The position numbers and the translations under genes were made by a program. From Fibrobacterota bacterium (GTDB lineage: Bacteria > Fibrobacterota > Chitinivibrionia > Chitinivibrionales > Chitinispirillaceae), in the NCBI GenBank assembly GCA_023459055.1, contig JAEWVR010000016.1:62001-126000 (forward strand): a DNA stretch of 64,000 nt. Reading direction: 5' to 3'. Position 1 is the first letter of the stretch; the number at the start of each line of letters is the position of its first letter. The notes under the pieces were generated by a model. It saw only the letters and a program-made list of their open reading frames with translations, was not told the DNA's origin and did not search any database. Positions 42,385 to 51,438 of the stretch are shown here, piece by piece.

Positions 42385-44769
42385 TCAGTCGAGGTTTGCA
42401 AACTTCGCCATCAGTTTCAAACGCTGGCCATTGTTGAACAGTACAGTGAGCCGCATATCATCACCAAAACCGCTGATACTGAGAATACGTCCTCGGCCGT
42501 ACGTTTTATGACGAATATACTGACCCATTCTGAATTGCACGCTGTCCTGTGAGAAGTCATCATAGTGTTTCGGTTCAGAAAAATCCTTATCAGGTTCCCG
42601 CTGAGTATAACGATCTGATGGCAGACCGGAATATGCGGAATTGGCATTTCCCTGACGATATGATGGTGTAGTGCGCGACGGTAATCCCCTTGTCTGAGGG
42701 TACGATGTCGGGATTGGCGATTGACGACCGATACTTGATCCGGGGCGCAGTTGCGCGGTAGCCCCCTGGGGTTTTTGCACTTGTGGTCTACTTTGTGCTA
42801 CTTGTGCTGAAGCAAAGCTGCTGCTTACATCAAGAGGGGAGAACAGGTTTGGTGGTATGTCAAGAAGAAACCGCGACTGGATACTTGGCATGATCTCACC
42901 AAAACGCCACCGGCAAAGCGCAAATGAACACTGAAGCATCTCCATTGCACGTGTTGACCCTACGTAAAGAAGACGTCGCTCCTCTTCAATCTGTGATGGA
43001 TCATCGAGGTTCATTTTTGATGGCAGGATGCCATCCTCGACGCCGACAAGATATACATGTTTAAACTCGAGTCCTTTTGCACAGTGAAGCGTCATCAGGT
43101 TGACAGCACATTCCTTTTGCTCCCAGTTGTCAATATCGCTGACAAGCGTTACCTCTTCAAGAAATTCCGCAAGGCCCCGCTCCGGATTATCCTGATACCA
43201 CATTGCCATCAGATTGAGCAGTTCATTGATGTTTTCAATTCGTCCCTGCGATTCCTCTGTGGCTTCTTCGGAGAGAACATCCATGTAACGGCTCAGCTTC
43301 AGCAGTTCACCGAGAATATGATGCGGTGGTTCTTTATGCTGATGCATATCTATTACAAGCTCGTAAAGCTCTTTCAATTCTGTATACCCTTTGACAGCAC
43401 GGCTTCCCAATGATGGAATATCGCAGACAAGAAGCGCCTGAAGTTCGGAGCAACCCCGCCCTGACGCATCAAGCTGCAGTGCCTCACGGGATTTTTCACC
43501 AAGGCCGCGTGATGGCACATTGCAGATCCGGTCAAACGAAATATCGTCTTTGGGGTTTACAATAAGGCGAAGATATGCGATACAGTCCTTAATTTCCGCA
43601 CGTTCGTAAAACGACATTCCACCCACAAGCACGTAGGGAATTTTACGTTTCCGTAAAGCATCCTCAAATGCGCGCGACTGTGCATTGGTTCTGAAAAGAA
43701 TCGCTATATCGCTGCCCTTTATTTTACTGGTTGCGATTGTCTGTGCGATACGGTCAGTAACGTTTTCTGCTTCTTGACGGTCATCACGGTATTTTACAAT
43801 TGTCACCGGAGCTCCGCCCTGTGTATCGGTCCAGAGCTGTTTCTGGGCTCGTTCGCAGTTTGATGCAATTGCTGCATTAGCAAAATTGAGGATGTTTTTG
43901 GTTGAGCGGTAATTCTGCTCAAGTTTGAAAGTTTTAGTGTTAGTAAATTGATTTTCAAATGATAAAATATTCTTAACCTGCGCACCGCGCCATCCATAGA
44001 TACTCTGATCGTCATCACCTACAGCGAAAATTTTCCCGTGCGTAACTGACAATAGTTTAATTATCTGGAACTGTGCGTTATTGGTATCCTGGTATTCATC
44101 AACAAGGACATACTTAAATCTGTTTCTGTATTGCTCAAGCACATCCGGAAAACCAAGAAAGAGCAGCACCGTATTGAACAGAAGATCATCAAAGTCCATC
44201 GCCTGCTGTTCCTTAAGTGCCTTTTGATATGACTTGTAAACCTTCAGTATTTCCTGTTCGTAATAACTTTTTACAGACTTCTCAAGCTCCTGCGGGGTGA
44301 TACAGGCGTTTTTATACCGTGATATTGTGTGCAATACTGATTTCGGTGCCATCGTGCGGTCGTCAATATCGAGTTTCCTGAGAATTTTCCTGATTAAAGA
44401 ACTTTGATCGTTAGAGTCGAATATTGTAAAGGATGAATCATAACCAAGCGATGTACCGTCACGCCGCAGTATTCGCGCACACATTGAGTGGAACGTACCG
44501 ATCCAAAGACCATCAACGGGCATACCGATAAGGCTTTCGACCCGTGAGCGCATCTCTTTTGCTGCTTTGTTGGTAAATGTCGCCGCGAAAATCTGACCCG
44601 GATAGAGGCCGTTTTCAATGAGATAGGCGATTTTTGCAGTCAGAACACGGGTTTTTCCCGTACCTGCTCCTGCGAACACCAGTTGCGGACCTTTGTCGTA
44701 GATAATCGCGTCTTTTTGAACTGCATTCAACACCATTCTGTCAAGGACAGAATTCTTTCTAAACGTCAT
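42385..44769 (-). CDS. uvrD: UvrD/PcrA/Rep-type 3'-5' DNA helicase
   Basis: 794 residues from ATG 44769, which overlaps the pilB stop by eleven bases; this start gives the usual short lead SVLDRMVLNAVQKDAI. SF1A motifs are complete: Q-motif then AGAGTGKTRVL (I), VDEYQDTN (II), GDDQSIYGWRGA (III), LEQNYRS (IV), VNLMTLHCAKGLEFKHVYLVG (V) and EEERRLLYVGSTRAM (VI). A ~130-residue Ser/Gln/Pro-rich linker precedes a C-terminal Tudor-like module (VRFRMGQYIRHKTYGRGRILSI-type), as in PcrA, which binds RNA polymerase. It serves nucleotide excision repair and clears replication forks. Confidence 0.93.
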   Translation of the reverse strand: MTFRKNSVLDRMVLNAVQKDAIIYDKGPQLVFAGAGTGKTRVLTAKIAYLIENGLYPGQIFAATFTNKAAKEMRSRVESLIGMPVDGLWIGTFHSMCARILRRDGTSLGYDSSFTIFDSNDQSSLIRKILRKLDIDDRTMAPKSVLHTISRYKNACITPQELEKSVKSYYEQEILKVYKSYQKALKEQQAMDFDDLLFNTVLLFLGFPDVLEQYRNRFKYVLVDEYQDTNNAQFQIIKLLSVTHGKIFAVGDDDQSIYGWRGAQVKNILSFENQFTNTKTFKLEQNYRSTKNILNFANAAIASNCERAQKQLWTDTQGGAPVTIVKYRDDRQEAENVTDRIAQTIATSKIKGSDIAILFRTNAQSRAFEDALRKRKIPYVLVGGMSFYERAEIKDCIAYLRLIVNPKDDISFDRICNVPSRGLGEKSREALQLDASGRGCSELQALLVCDIPSLGSRAVKGYTELKELYELVIDMHQHKEPPHHILGELLKLSRYMDVLSEEATEESQGRIENINELLNLMAMWYQDNPERGLAEFLEEVTLVSDIDNWEQKECAVNLMTLHCAKGLEFKHVYLVGVEDGILPSKMNLDDPSQIEEERRLLYVGSTRAMEMLQCSFALCRWRFGEIMPSIQSRFLLDIPPNLFSPLDVSSSFASAQVAQSRPQVQKPQGATAQLRPGSSIGRQSPIPTSYPQTRGLPSRTTPSYRQGNANSAYSGLPSDRYTQREPDKDFSEPKHYDDFSQDSVQFRMGQYIRHKTYGRGRILSISGFGDDMRLTVLFNNGQRLKLMAKFANLD

Positions 44770-46651
44770 TCTGTGTAGCCCCAAGTACCTGTTCTATTGT
44801 GGTAAGGCCATCAAGTGCTTTCCGCAGCCCATCCCGACGGAGACTGTCGAAATTACCGCGTTTAAGGAGATATGCCTTGATTTGCTCTGATGGCTGCCGG
44901 GCAATGACCATTTTTGTGACTTCCGGATCGGGAAGTAACAATTCATACAGTCCAAGTCGCCCTTTGTAGCCTGTCTTGTTACAGAATTTACATCCTGCGC
45001 CTCGAAAAAGCTGTACTCCCGGACGAAGACCGATTTTTGTAAGGAATTCAGGATCGGGAATGTAGGGCTCCTTGCATTTTGAGCAGATTTTGCGGACCAG
45101 GCGCTGAGCAAGAACTCCGATTACCGTTGATGTAATAAGGAATGGCTCGACCCCCATGTCCAGAAGACGTGTATAGGCACTGGGAGAATCGTTAGTATGC
45201 AGGGTAGAAAAAACAAGGTGACCGGTAAGTGCAGCCTGAATTGCCATCTGACACGTTTCAGAATCGCGCATTTCACCGATCATTATGACATCGGGATCCT
45301 GACGCAAAATTGAACGCATTCCATCTGCAAAAGAAAATCCGGCTTTGGGATTGATCTGTCCCTGCGAGATACCGTCAACCTGCAATTCCACAGGATCTTC
45401 CATAGTGACAATATTCATGGCTATATCGTAGATTCGTTGCAAAGCCGAGTACAATGTCGAGCTTTTACCGCTTCCTGTAGGACCTGTCACCAGAATAATG
45501 CCATCAGGTTTATTGATGATTTCATCGAATTGTTCGACAATTTTCGGTAAAAATCCAAGCTGTTCAAGTGAAAGCTGTTTGGATTCCGGATCAAGAATAC
45601 GCATAACGATTTTTTCGTTAACACCCCTGTGACGGGTCATAACGGGAAAACAACTAACGCGAAGATCGATCTCACGGTTTTCGGTACGAATCTGAAAACG
45701 TCCATCCTGAGGCCTGCGCTTTTCGGCAATATCCATTCCTGACATGATTTTGATTCGTGATGTAATCTGTGCACGTAACTGAAGTGGAATCGGATTTTTC
45801 TCTTTCAGCTCGCCATCAACTCTGAATCGCAGACGGACATATTTCTCCATCGGTTCAATATGAATATCGGATGCACCTTCCTGTATTGCCTGCTGGATGA
45901 TCAGGTTTGCAAGCTTGACAACCTGAGCGCCTTCTTCATCGGTGATTTTATCTGCAGCTTCCTCTTCCTGCTTGACAACATCAAGTTCTTCAGGCTGGGT
46001 ATTGCTCAGAATTTTTGTCATGTCATCAAGACCTGACGAGTAGTTCTTGTCAATGGCAGTGAGAATACTTTTTTCTGTTGCAATAACAGCTTCAATCTCT
46101 TTGCCTGTTTTGAACTTCAAATGGTCAAGTGTACGCAGATTTGATGGATCAGCCATTGCGAAAGTAACCATGCCATCCTGTTCATAAAGCGGAATAGCCT
46201 TGTATTTACGTGCCATTTCTTCAGGAATAATACGCAGTAATTCCCTTGAGAAAGCAAAGTTTTCAAGTACCACATGTGTTACATCAAGCTGTGCACTCAA
46301 TACGTCAAGCAGCTTTGACTCCGAAAGAAAACCGAGTTTGGTAAGGCATTTCCCAAGTTGTAAACCACACTTTTTTTGTTCGTCAAGGCCGGCTTTGAGC
46401 TGTTCTTCAGTGATCAAACCCTGCTCAATTAAAATATCACCGATGCGCTTTTTCTGATCAAGCTGAATCTGCTGTCCAAGTACTGATGTGAGCTCATCAT
46501 CCTTGATAAATTTGTTTTTGACAAGAATCGTTCCGAGACTGATGCCGGTTAGTTTATGTTCCCTGAGAGCAAATAGAAGCTGCTCTTCGGTGATAAGCCC
46601 CTGCGCGATAAGAATCTCTCCAAGTTTTTTTCTTCTTTTTGCAAGCATCAT
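44759..46651 (-). CDS. pilB: Type IV pilus/type II secretion assembly ATPase PilB/GspE with tandem MshEN modules
   Basis: 630 residues. The N-terminus carries four ~24-residue half motifs (about 9-32, 38-61, 69-92, 98-121) of the form KLGxxLxxxGxIxxxQLxxALxxQ, that is, two complete MshEN c-di-GMP-binding motif pairs. The ATPase domain (about 230-600) has Walker A GPTGSGKS, Asp box, Walker B VIMIGEMRDSET, a His box (GHLVFSTLHTND) and the four-cysteine zinc site CSKC/CKFC. It powers pilus extension or secretion with PilM/PilN/PilC-type partners. An in-frame ATG three bases later is possible. It lies between thiL (34 bases upstream) and uvrD (overlapping). Confidence 0.92.
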   Translation of the reverse strand: MMLAKRRKKLGEILIAQGLITEEQLLFALREHKLTGISLGTILVKNKFIKDDELTSVLGQQIQLDQKKRIGDILIEQGLITEEQLKAGLDEQKKCGLQLGKCLTKLGFLSESKLLDVLSAQLDVTHVVLENFAFSRELLRIIPEEMARKYKAIPLYEQDGMVTFAMADPSNLRTLDHLKFKTGKEIEAVIATEKSILTAIDKNYSSGLDDMTKILSNTQPEELDVVKQEEEAADKITDEEGAQVVKLANLIIQQAIQEGASDIHIEPMEKYVRLRFRVDGELKEKNPIPLQLRAQITSRIKIMSGMDIAEKRRPQDGRFQIRTENREIDLRVSCFPVMTRHRGVNEKIVMRILDPESKQLSLEQLGFLPKIVEQFDEIINKPDGIILVTGPTGSGKSSTLYSALQRIYDIAMNIVTMEDPVELQVDGISQGQINPKAGFSFADGMRSILRQDPDVIMIGEMRDSETCQMAIQAALTGHLVFSTLHTNDSPSAYTRLLDMGVEPFLITSTVIGVLAQRLVRKICSKCKEPYIPDPEFLTKIGLRPGVQLFRGAGCKFCNKTGYKGRLGLYELLLPDPEVTKMVIARQPSEQIKAYLLKRGNFDSLRRDGLRKALDGLTTIEQVLGATQNDV

Positions 46652-46685
46652 ACAACCTTGTCTGAAAAACTTTTATACCGGAATA

Positions 46686-47684
46686 CTATAAATGATTCCA
46701 ACCCTTTGTATAAACCTCAGATAACGAGGAACCATCCTGATACCAGAGGCCCCTTCGTTCCTTTGTGAATGTTCCGATACATATACACCGGCGGGCAGTG
46801 TTACCGGGTATGGAATCAGGATTAAAACTGCCTGACGAAGCAAACAGGAGCTCATATTCCTCCCCCCCCTGTATCACCCATTCAAACGGATTTGAATCCA
46901 AAATTTTTCCTAATTCTATCATTAATGGAGAGATGTGTGAAGAGTCGAAATTAAGAATTACACCAAGCCCGCTCTCATACCCCATTGTGCGTGCATCTTT
47001 GGCAATCCCGTCCGATAGATCCATCATGGCGTGAATCGCCATATTTTCACGCAATGCAAGTCCAAGGCCAATCTGTGGTTCTGGTCGTACATGTGAATCA
47101 ACAAACGATTTGAATTTATCCGGCGTTTGTGTCCGCCCCCATTTTTGCAGACACTGCAATCCCGCAAGACTTTTTCCTGTTTCACCGCTAACCCATAAAC
47201 AATCACCGACCTGAGCACCTGATCGCCTGAGGGTTCTGCTGTGTAATGGCACATGACCAAGCAGGGTGATACCGATAACCCAGGAATTGCCGGAAGAAAG
47301 ATCTCCTCCGATCACTGGAAAATTCCATTGCACGCAGGCATCGTTAAATCCCTGGTAGAGCTGAATTATATGTTCCTTTACCTCTGGATCATTTTTTGGA
47401 AATACAAGCTGGATAAGTGCACTTTCCGGTGATGCCCCCATAGATGCACAGTCGCTGAGATTGGTGACCATCGCCTTGTAAGCGATCTCTCTAAAGGTCA
47501 TCCACTCTGTTCTGAAGTGAACATCCTGCACACACAAATCAGCGGTTAAGATAATCTGGTCACTGTTATTGCCCCTGCGTACTGCGGCGTCATCACCAAT
47601 CTCAATTTCATACCGCGGTGAGTGGACCTTGAGTAACGATTTCAATTCAGTGATGAGTTTATGTTCTGTTGAAGGATTGTTCAT
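46686..47684 (-). CDS. thiL: Thiamine-monophosphate kinase
   Basis: 332 residues. PurM/ThiL-fold motifs: EIGDDAAV (about residue 26-33), DLCVQDVHFRTEWMTFREIAYKAMVTNLSDCASMGA, VIGGDLSSG and VSGETGKSLAGL, then MMDLSDGIAKD. It phosphorylates thiamine monophosphate to the cofactor thiamine diphosphate. No other thiamine genes are near. It lies nine bases downstream of the esterase gene and heads the run into pilB. Confidence 0.93.
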   Translation of the reverse strand: MNNPSTEHKLITELKSLLKVHSPRYEIEIGDDAAVRRGNNSDQIILTADLCVQDVHFRTEWMTFREIAYKAMVTNLSDCASMGASPESALIQLVFPKNDPEVKEHIIQLYQGFNDACVQWNFPVIGGDLSSGNSWVIGITLLGHVPLHSRTLRRSGAQVGDCLWVSGETGKSLAGLQCLQKWGRTQTPDKFKSFVDSHVRPEPQIGLGLALRENMAIHAMMDLSDGIAKDARTMGYESGLGVILNFDSSHISPLMIELGKILDSNPFEWVIQGGEEYELLFASSGSFNPDSIPGNTARRCICIGTFTKERRGLWYQDGSSLSEVYTKGWNHL

Positions 47685-47693
47685 TGAAGTTCC

Positions 47694-49244
47694 TTATTGA
47701 ACGATCACATTACCCTGTGCAGTAAACCCGTCAGCGGTAACAGAGTAGACGTAGGTTCCCTTGCTCCAGGTTCTGCTGTCAAGTGTAATAGACTGAGGAC
47801 CTGCTGACATTGTTTTTTTGTCAATTGTTGCAACAACCTTACCTGCCAGAGTGCTGACTTTAAGTGTTACGCAATCTGCTGTTGGCAGAGTAAACGCAAC
47901 AATTGCCTTTCCACTGGTAATACACATACTGCTGACAGCTGAAGGGACTATTGCCATTGCAGGCGATTTCACAGCAACCACCGGTGGTTTGAAAAGCTCT
48001 GGATCGATCGACTCACCCAGTGCTTTATAGCCTGCAGCACTTGGGTGGAGCCCGTCGTTATTATACTGCTGTTGCAGGCGGGATGGGTCGCTTGGGTTTT
48101 GCAGTACCTTGTCAAAATCGAGCACCCCGTCAAGTGACTTGTCGGTTCTGATCCAGCTATTGACATCTTTTCTTGTTTGCTCATGCGCTGCAGAATAGTA
48201 ATTGTTGCCATTGAAAGGAGTAATGGTTGCTCCATATATTTTGATGGTTGCGTCTTTTGCACGTGTGGCACTTACCATCTTTTTGAGTCCGTTGATGATA
48301 TTGGTTGCCGAAACATTGCTCCCGATATCATTGACCCCGTAAAATATAACTACCCATTTAACACCAGCCTGTTCGAGAATATCATGTTCAAAACGGTCTA
48401 CACCACTCGCCGCACCATTAGCTGCTCCGGTTACAAGTGTGGCACCAATACCGAGATTGAGTACACCCACCTGTTTGGTTGCGTCATTTGCGAGAAGTTT
48501 TTGAGAGAAAAAATCGGTCCATTTGTTAGGTGGGCCGTCATGTACGCCATAGCCATCGGTGATAGAGTTACCGATCACCGCAACCGCAGCTGCAGTTTTG
48601 GGGGCAAGGACATCAACGGCACTGATGGTATACCAGCTTTCCTTAACTGATGCACCAGTGAAGTCTGCCGCAGTCGTTTTATCACCGGTGACGATGTAGG
48701 AATTTGTACGTGAACCGTAATGGAAGGTCATGTTTGGAGAACTTTTACATTGTCCATAGTAGGTGGTGATTGCCAGAAGCATTCCAGGTTGCAGGTCGAA
48801 TCCAACCGGGTCAGAGTAGACTTCGCCTTTAGCGTTGATGATGACATTTGGTTTCCCATCGAACTGAAGTTCCTTGAGAGTAGATGTGGTTATGGCACTT
48901 TTAGCAGCATTCGGAGATACTGCAATGGTGACTTTATTCAGTGTTATTGCTTCATTGAAAGTATAGTTAGAGAACTTTATCCGTAATGTATCACTCCCGA
49001 TTGAAACACGAATAATCTGCCGGAGTGTATTGTTTGAAAGTGCCATTGGTGGCTGATGCTCACTTCCTGCCGTGTAGGGGGCTGCAGCCCAGGTTCCTAC
49101 CCAATGCTTCGATGTGGATTGTGCTGACAGTGAAACCGATCCGGCACTGATAAGTAACGTTATTACAGCAGATAATAAGACGTTCATGCAGAATTTAGGG
49201 GAATTTTTTTGGGGTACTGAGGTTATCAGTCGATTCGTTTGCAT
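47694..49244 (-). CDS. Secreted SGNH/GDSL-type hydrolase with C-terminal sorting-like domain
   Basis: 516 residues. A hydrophobic signal segment (about 20-42, ending SLSAQ) leads to the mature enzyme. A beta-rich N-terminal region (HWVGTWAAAPYT, typical of the FEE/SGNH-2 group) precedes the SGNH catalytic domain: block I VIGNSITDGYG (Ser nucleophile), block III GVND and block V DGLHPS (Asp-His). The last ~80 residues (LPTADCVTLKVSTLAGKVVATI, WSKGTYVYSVTADG) resemble Por/T9SS-type or FlgD-like C-terminal modules common on secreted enzymes of Fibrobacterota. Acetyl- or carbohydrate-esterase activity is plausible; the substrate is unknown. The ATG at 49187 would also give a signal peptide. Confidence 0.82.
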   Translation of the reverse strand: MQTNRLITSVPQKNSPKFCMNVLLSAVITLLISAGSVSLSAQSTSKHWVGTWAAAPYTAGSEHQPPMALSNNTLRQIIRVSIGSDTLRIKFSNYTFNEAITLNKVTIAVSPNAAKSAITTSTLKELQFDGKPNVIINAKGEVYSDPVGFDLQPGMLLAITTYYGQCKSSPNMTFHYGSRTNSYIVTGDKTTAADFTGASVKESWYTISAVDVLAPKTAAAVAVIGNSITDGYGVHDGPPNKWTDFFSQKLLANDATKQVGVLNLGIGATLVTGAANGAASGVDRFEHDILEQAGVKWVVIFYGVNDIGSNVSATNIINGLKKMVSATRAKDATIKIYGATITPFNGNNYYSAAHEQTRKDVNSWIRTDKSLDGVLDFDKVLQNPSDPSRLQQQYNNDGLHPSAAGYKALGESIDPELFKPPVVAVKSPAMAIVPSAVSSMCITSGKAIVAFTLPTADCVTLKVSTLAGKVVATIDKKTMSAGPQSITLDSRTWSKGTYVYSVTADGFTAQGNVIVQ

Positions 49245-49582
49245 TTAATTGGCCCATTCGTTGAGGTTGAATAACATGGATTGCTAAGCTTACAACTCTG
49301 CGTCCCCCTTTCGCAGATACTGCCATCATCCAATGACACATAGCTTATACTGTATGCAAATATAAATAAAAAAAAGTCTGTTTATTCTATTTCCTGTTGA
49401 GGAAATTGAGCGGTTTACATAATGGCCTTATATGAGTAGGTGTAGTTTTTTACTGTGCGTGGTTGATAAATTCTGCGGTTAATCTTGCGCACTGCAACAC
49501 CATCCAGCTTGATGGTCAAAAATTCATTACAAATGAGACAAATGTAAATGTTATGGCAAAAATTATATTAATTCGGTTTTTT

Positions 49583-49617
49583 ACACCACCACATTATTGA
49601 GTATTATATGGTGGTGT
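49583..49617. repeat. Inverted repeat ACACCACCA/TGGTGGTGT
   Basis: Nine-base perfect arms (49583-49591, 49609-49617) around a 17-base AT-rich centre. It could be a hairpin or a dimeric operator. The ACCACC core is shared with the nearby direct repeat. Confidence 0.5.
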
Positions 49618-49663
49618 CGGAATATATTGCCGGAATGAAGTATACGATCAATATGTTATTTAG

Positions 49664-49701
49664 TAGAACCACCTGATATTCCAACAGATTAGAGCCACCT
49701 G
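49664..49701 (+). repeat. Direct repeat TAGAACCACCTG / TAGAGCCACCTG
   Basis: Copies at 49664-49675 and 49690-49701, 26 bases apart, 11 of 12 identical, about 58 bases before the PfkB kinase start. Possibly tandem regulator sites. Confidence 0.4.
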
Positions 49702-49758
49702 GTGACGCCTGAACGGGTAACAATATCAGACTAACATTTTTACAGGAGTAATGAATAG

Positions 49759-50754
49759 ATGTCGTTTCCAATTACAATGAAAGCACCCAGAACCTGTATC
49801 GCTGCGGTGGGAAGTGCGCTTGTTGACATGTGTTTGCTCGAGGATGATGCATTCCTGGCATCAACAGGGGCAGCAAAAGGTGGTATGAGTCTTACCGACG
49901 CTACTGTTATAAAAAGCTATCTTGATAAATCATCAAAAAAGGCTGCAATTGTTCCAGGTGGATCAGCATGTAATACCATTCTTGGTATTGGAAAACTTGG
50001 GGCTGATGCTCAATTTGTTGGTAAACGGGGCAATGACGCACTCGGAGATCTCTTTGAAGCAGGTCTGAATGCGCATAATGTAAAGCCGATTCTTTTCAGA
50101 TCCGATACACCTACAGGACACGTTCTGTCGGTAATCACTCCTGATGCTCAGCGAACTATGTTTAGCTATCTGGGTGCATCAGCGGAAACTGATCCTGATG
50201 AAATCACCAGCAAACTGTTTGAAAATACAGCACTCGTACATCTTGAAGGGTATCTGCTGTTTAATGAAAAACTCATGATGTCGGTGTTGAAAGCGGTCAA
50301 GGGTGCAGGAGCACTTGTTTCGCTGGATCTCGCAAGTTTTACTGTGGTTGAGGTAGCAAAGAAACTGATTGACGATATATGTAAGGAATATGTAGATATT
50401 GTAATTGCCAACGAGGATGAAGCACGGGTATTTACCGGTATTTCAGATGAAGACAAGGCACTTGAGGCACTTGCGAAAAAAGCTCCACTCGCCGTTCTTA
50501 AAGTTGGAAAACGAGGCAGTTATGTTGCTCATGACGGAAAAAAATATGTGGTAAAACCAGTTGGTACAGAAAAGCCTATTGATACAACAGGGGCTGGTGA
50601 TTTGTGGGCTGCGGGGTTTCTGTATGGATTGACGCATGGCATGTCTGTTGAGAAAAGCGGAATGCTTGGTTCAGCATGTGGTTACGAGGTATGTCAGGTC
50701 GTCGGTGCAAGTATTCCTGAGGCAGGATGGGATAGAATAAAAAAGTTTCTGTAA
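49759..50754 (+). CDS. PfkB-family sugar/nucleoside kinase, adenosine-kinase-like
   Basis: 331 residues. PfkB signature 1 is PGGSACNTILGIGKLG (about residue 72-87) and signature 2 with the catalytic Asp is DTTGAGDLWAAGFLYGL (about 275-291). The N-terminal AVGSALVDM and the segment SYLGASAETDPDEI resemble bacterial adenosine-kinase-like ribokinase members. It phosphorylates a nucleoside or sugar hydroxyl with ATP; the exact substrate is not decidable here. RBS AGGAG is ten bases before ATG 49759. Confidence 0.88.
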   Translation: MSFPITMKAPRTCIAAVGSALVDMCLLEDDAFLASTGAAKGGMSLTDATVIKSYLDKSSKKAAIVPGGSACNTILGIGKLGADAQFVGKRGNDALGDLFEAGLNAHNVKPILFRSDTPTGHVLSVITPDAQRTMFSYLGASAETDPDEITSKLFENTALVHLEGYLLFNEKLMMSVLKAVKGAGALVSLDLASFTVVEVAKKLIDDICKEYVDIVIANEDEARVFTGISDEDKALEALAKKAPLAVLKVGKRGSYVAHDGKKYVVKPVGTEKPIDTTGAGDLWAAGFLYGLTHGMSVEKSGMLGSACGYEVCQVVGASIPEAGWDRIKKFL

Positions 50755-50878
50755 GATTTCTCTTGCATTTGTGACGGAAAAAGAGTATTTACATTATTGT
50801 AAGGTTCTAATTGTAGGAGCTTTTTAAAATCCTCACAATTTGCACTGCATCTGCAACGTTTTTTCATGGAGGTTCTTT

Positions 50879-51208
50879 GTGGCCAGTAAGTTGTATGTCG
50901 GAAATCTCCCTTTTAATTGCACCGAAGATCAGATCAGGGAGTTCTTCTCACAGGCTGGTGAAGTCAGCTCGGTAAAGATTATCACCGATAGAGAAACCGG
51001 AAAATCCCGCGGTTTCTGCTTTGTTGAGATGGAAGATGCGTCTAACGCAATCAACGATCTTAATGGTAAAGATTTCGGTGGAAGGAAGATTACCGTAAGT
51101 GAAGCACGTGAACGCGAACAACGTTCTGGCGGTGGCGGTGGTGGTTACAGAGGCGGCAGTGGTGGAGGTGGTTTCAAGCGCAGATCAGGTCCTCCACAAC
51201 ATAACTAA
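50879..51208 (+). CDS. Glycine-rich RRM RNA-binding protein
   Basis: 109 residues from GTG 50879, chosen because GGAGG (50868-50872) lies six bases upstream and the RRM then begins at once (ASKLYVGNLPF). RNP2 is LYVGNL and RNP1 is RGFCFVEM. The C-terminal ~30 residues are Gly/Arg-rich (RSGGGGGGYRGGSGGGG). This architecture matches bacterial cold-inducible Rbp proteins, which bind single-stranded RNA. It ends at a strong terminator. Single gene. Confidence 0.92.
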   Translation: MASKLYVGNLPFNCTEDQIREFFSQAGEVSSVKIITDRETGKSRGFCFVEMEDASNAINDLNGKDFGGRKITVSEAREREQRSGGGGGGYRGGSGGGGFKRRSGPPQHN

Positions 51209-51233
51209 GATTAAGTTTTAGTTCTAAATACAA

Positions 51234-51266
51234 CAAAAGGCGCATAATTATGCGCCTTTTGTGTTT
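51234..51266. terminator. Strong terminator after the RRM gene
   Basis: An almost continuous palindrome (51234-51246 with 51249-51261; GC-rich core GGCGCA/TGCGCC), preceded by As and followed by TGTTTT. It can work on both strands. Confidence 0.85.
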
Positions 51267-51438
51267 TCAGGAACAATGGTTGACTAACCAAAATTGATGA
51301 GAAGGCTGTTTTTACGTCTTTATTAGCATGTCTCACATACGGGAAATGTCCGGTTTTACAAACACTATGATATAGTATATATTGACAGACTAAAGTCATG
51401 GATGCAATTACAACGGTAAAATTTACAAATAGAATAGT

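Larger units (their letters stand above)
49245..49758. other. Intergenic region upstream of the PfkB kinase gene, about 510 bases
   Basis: It contains an inverted repeat (49583-49617) and a direct repeat (49664-49701), listed separately. No gene seen. Confidence 0.55.
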
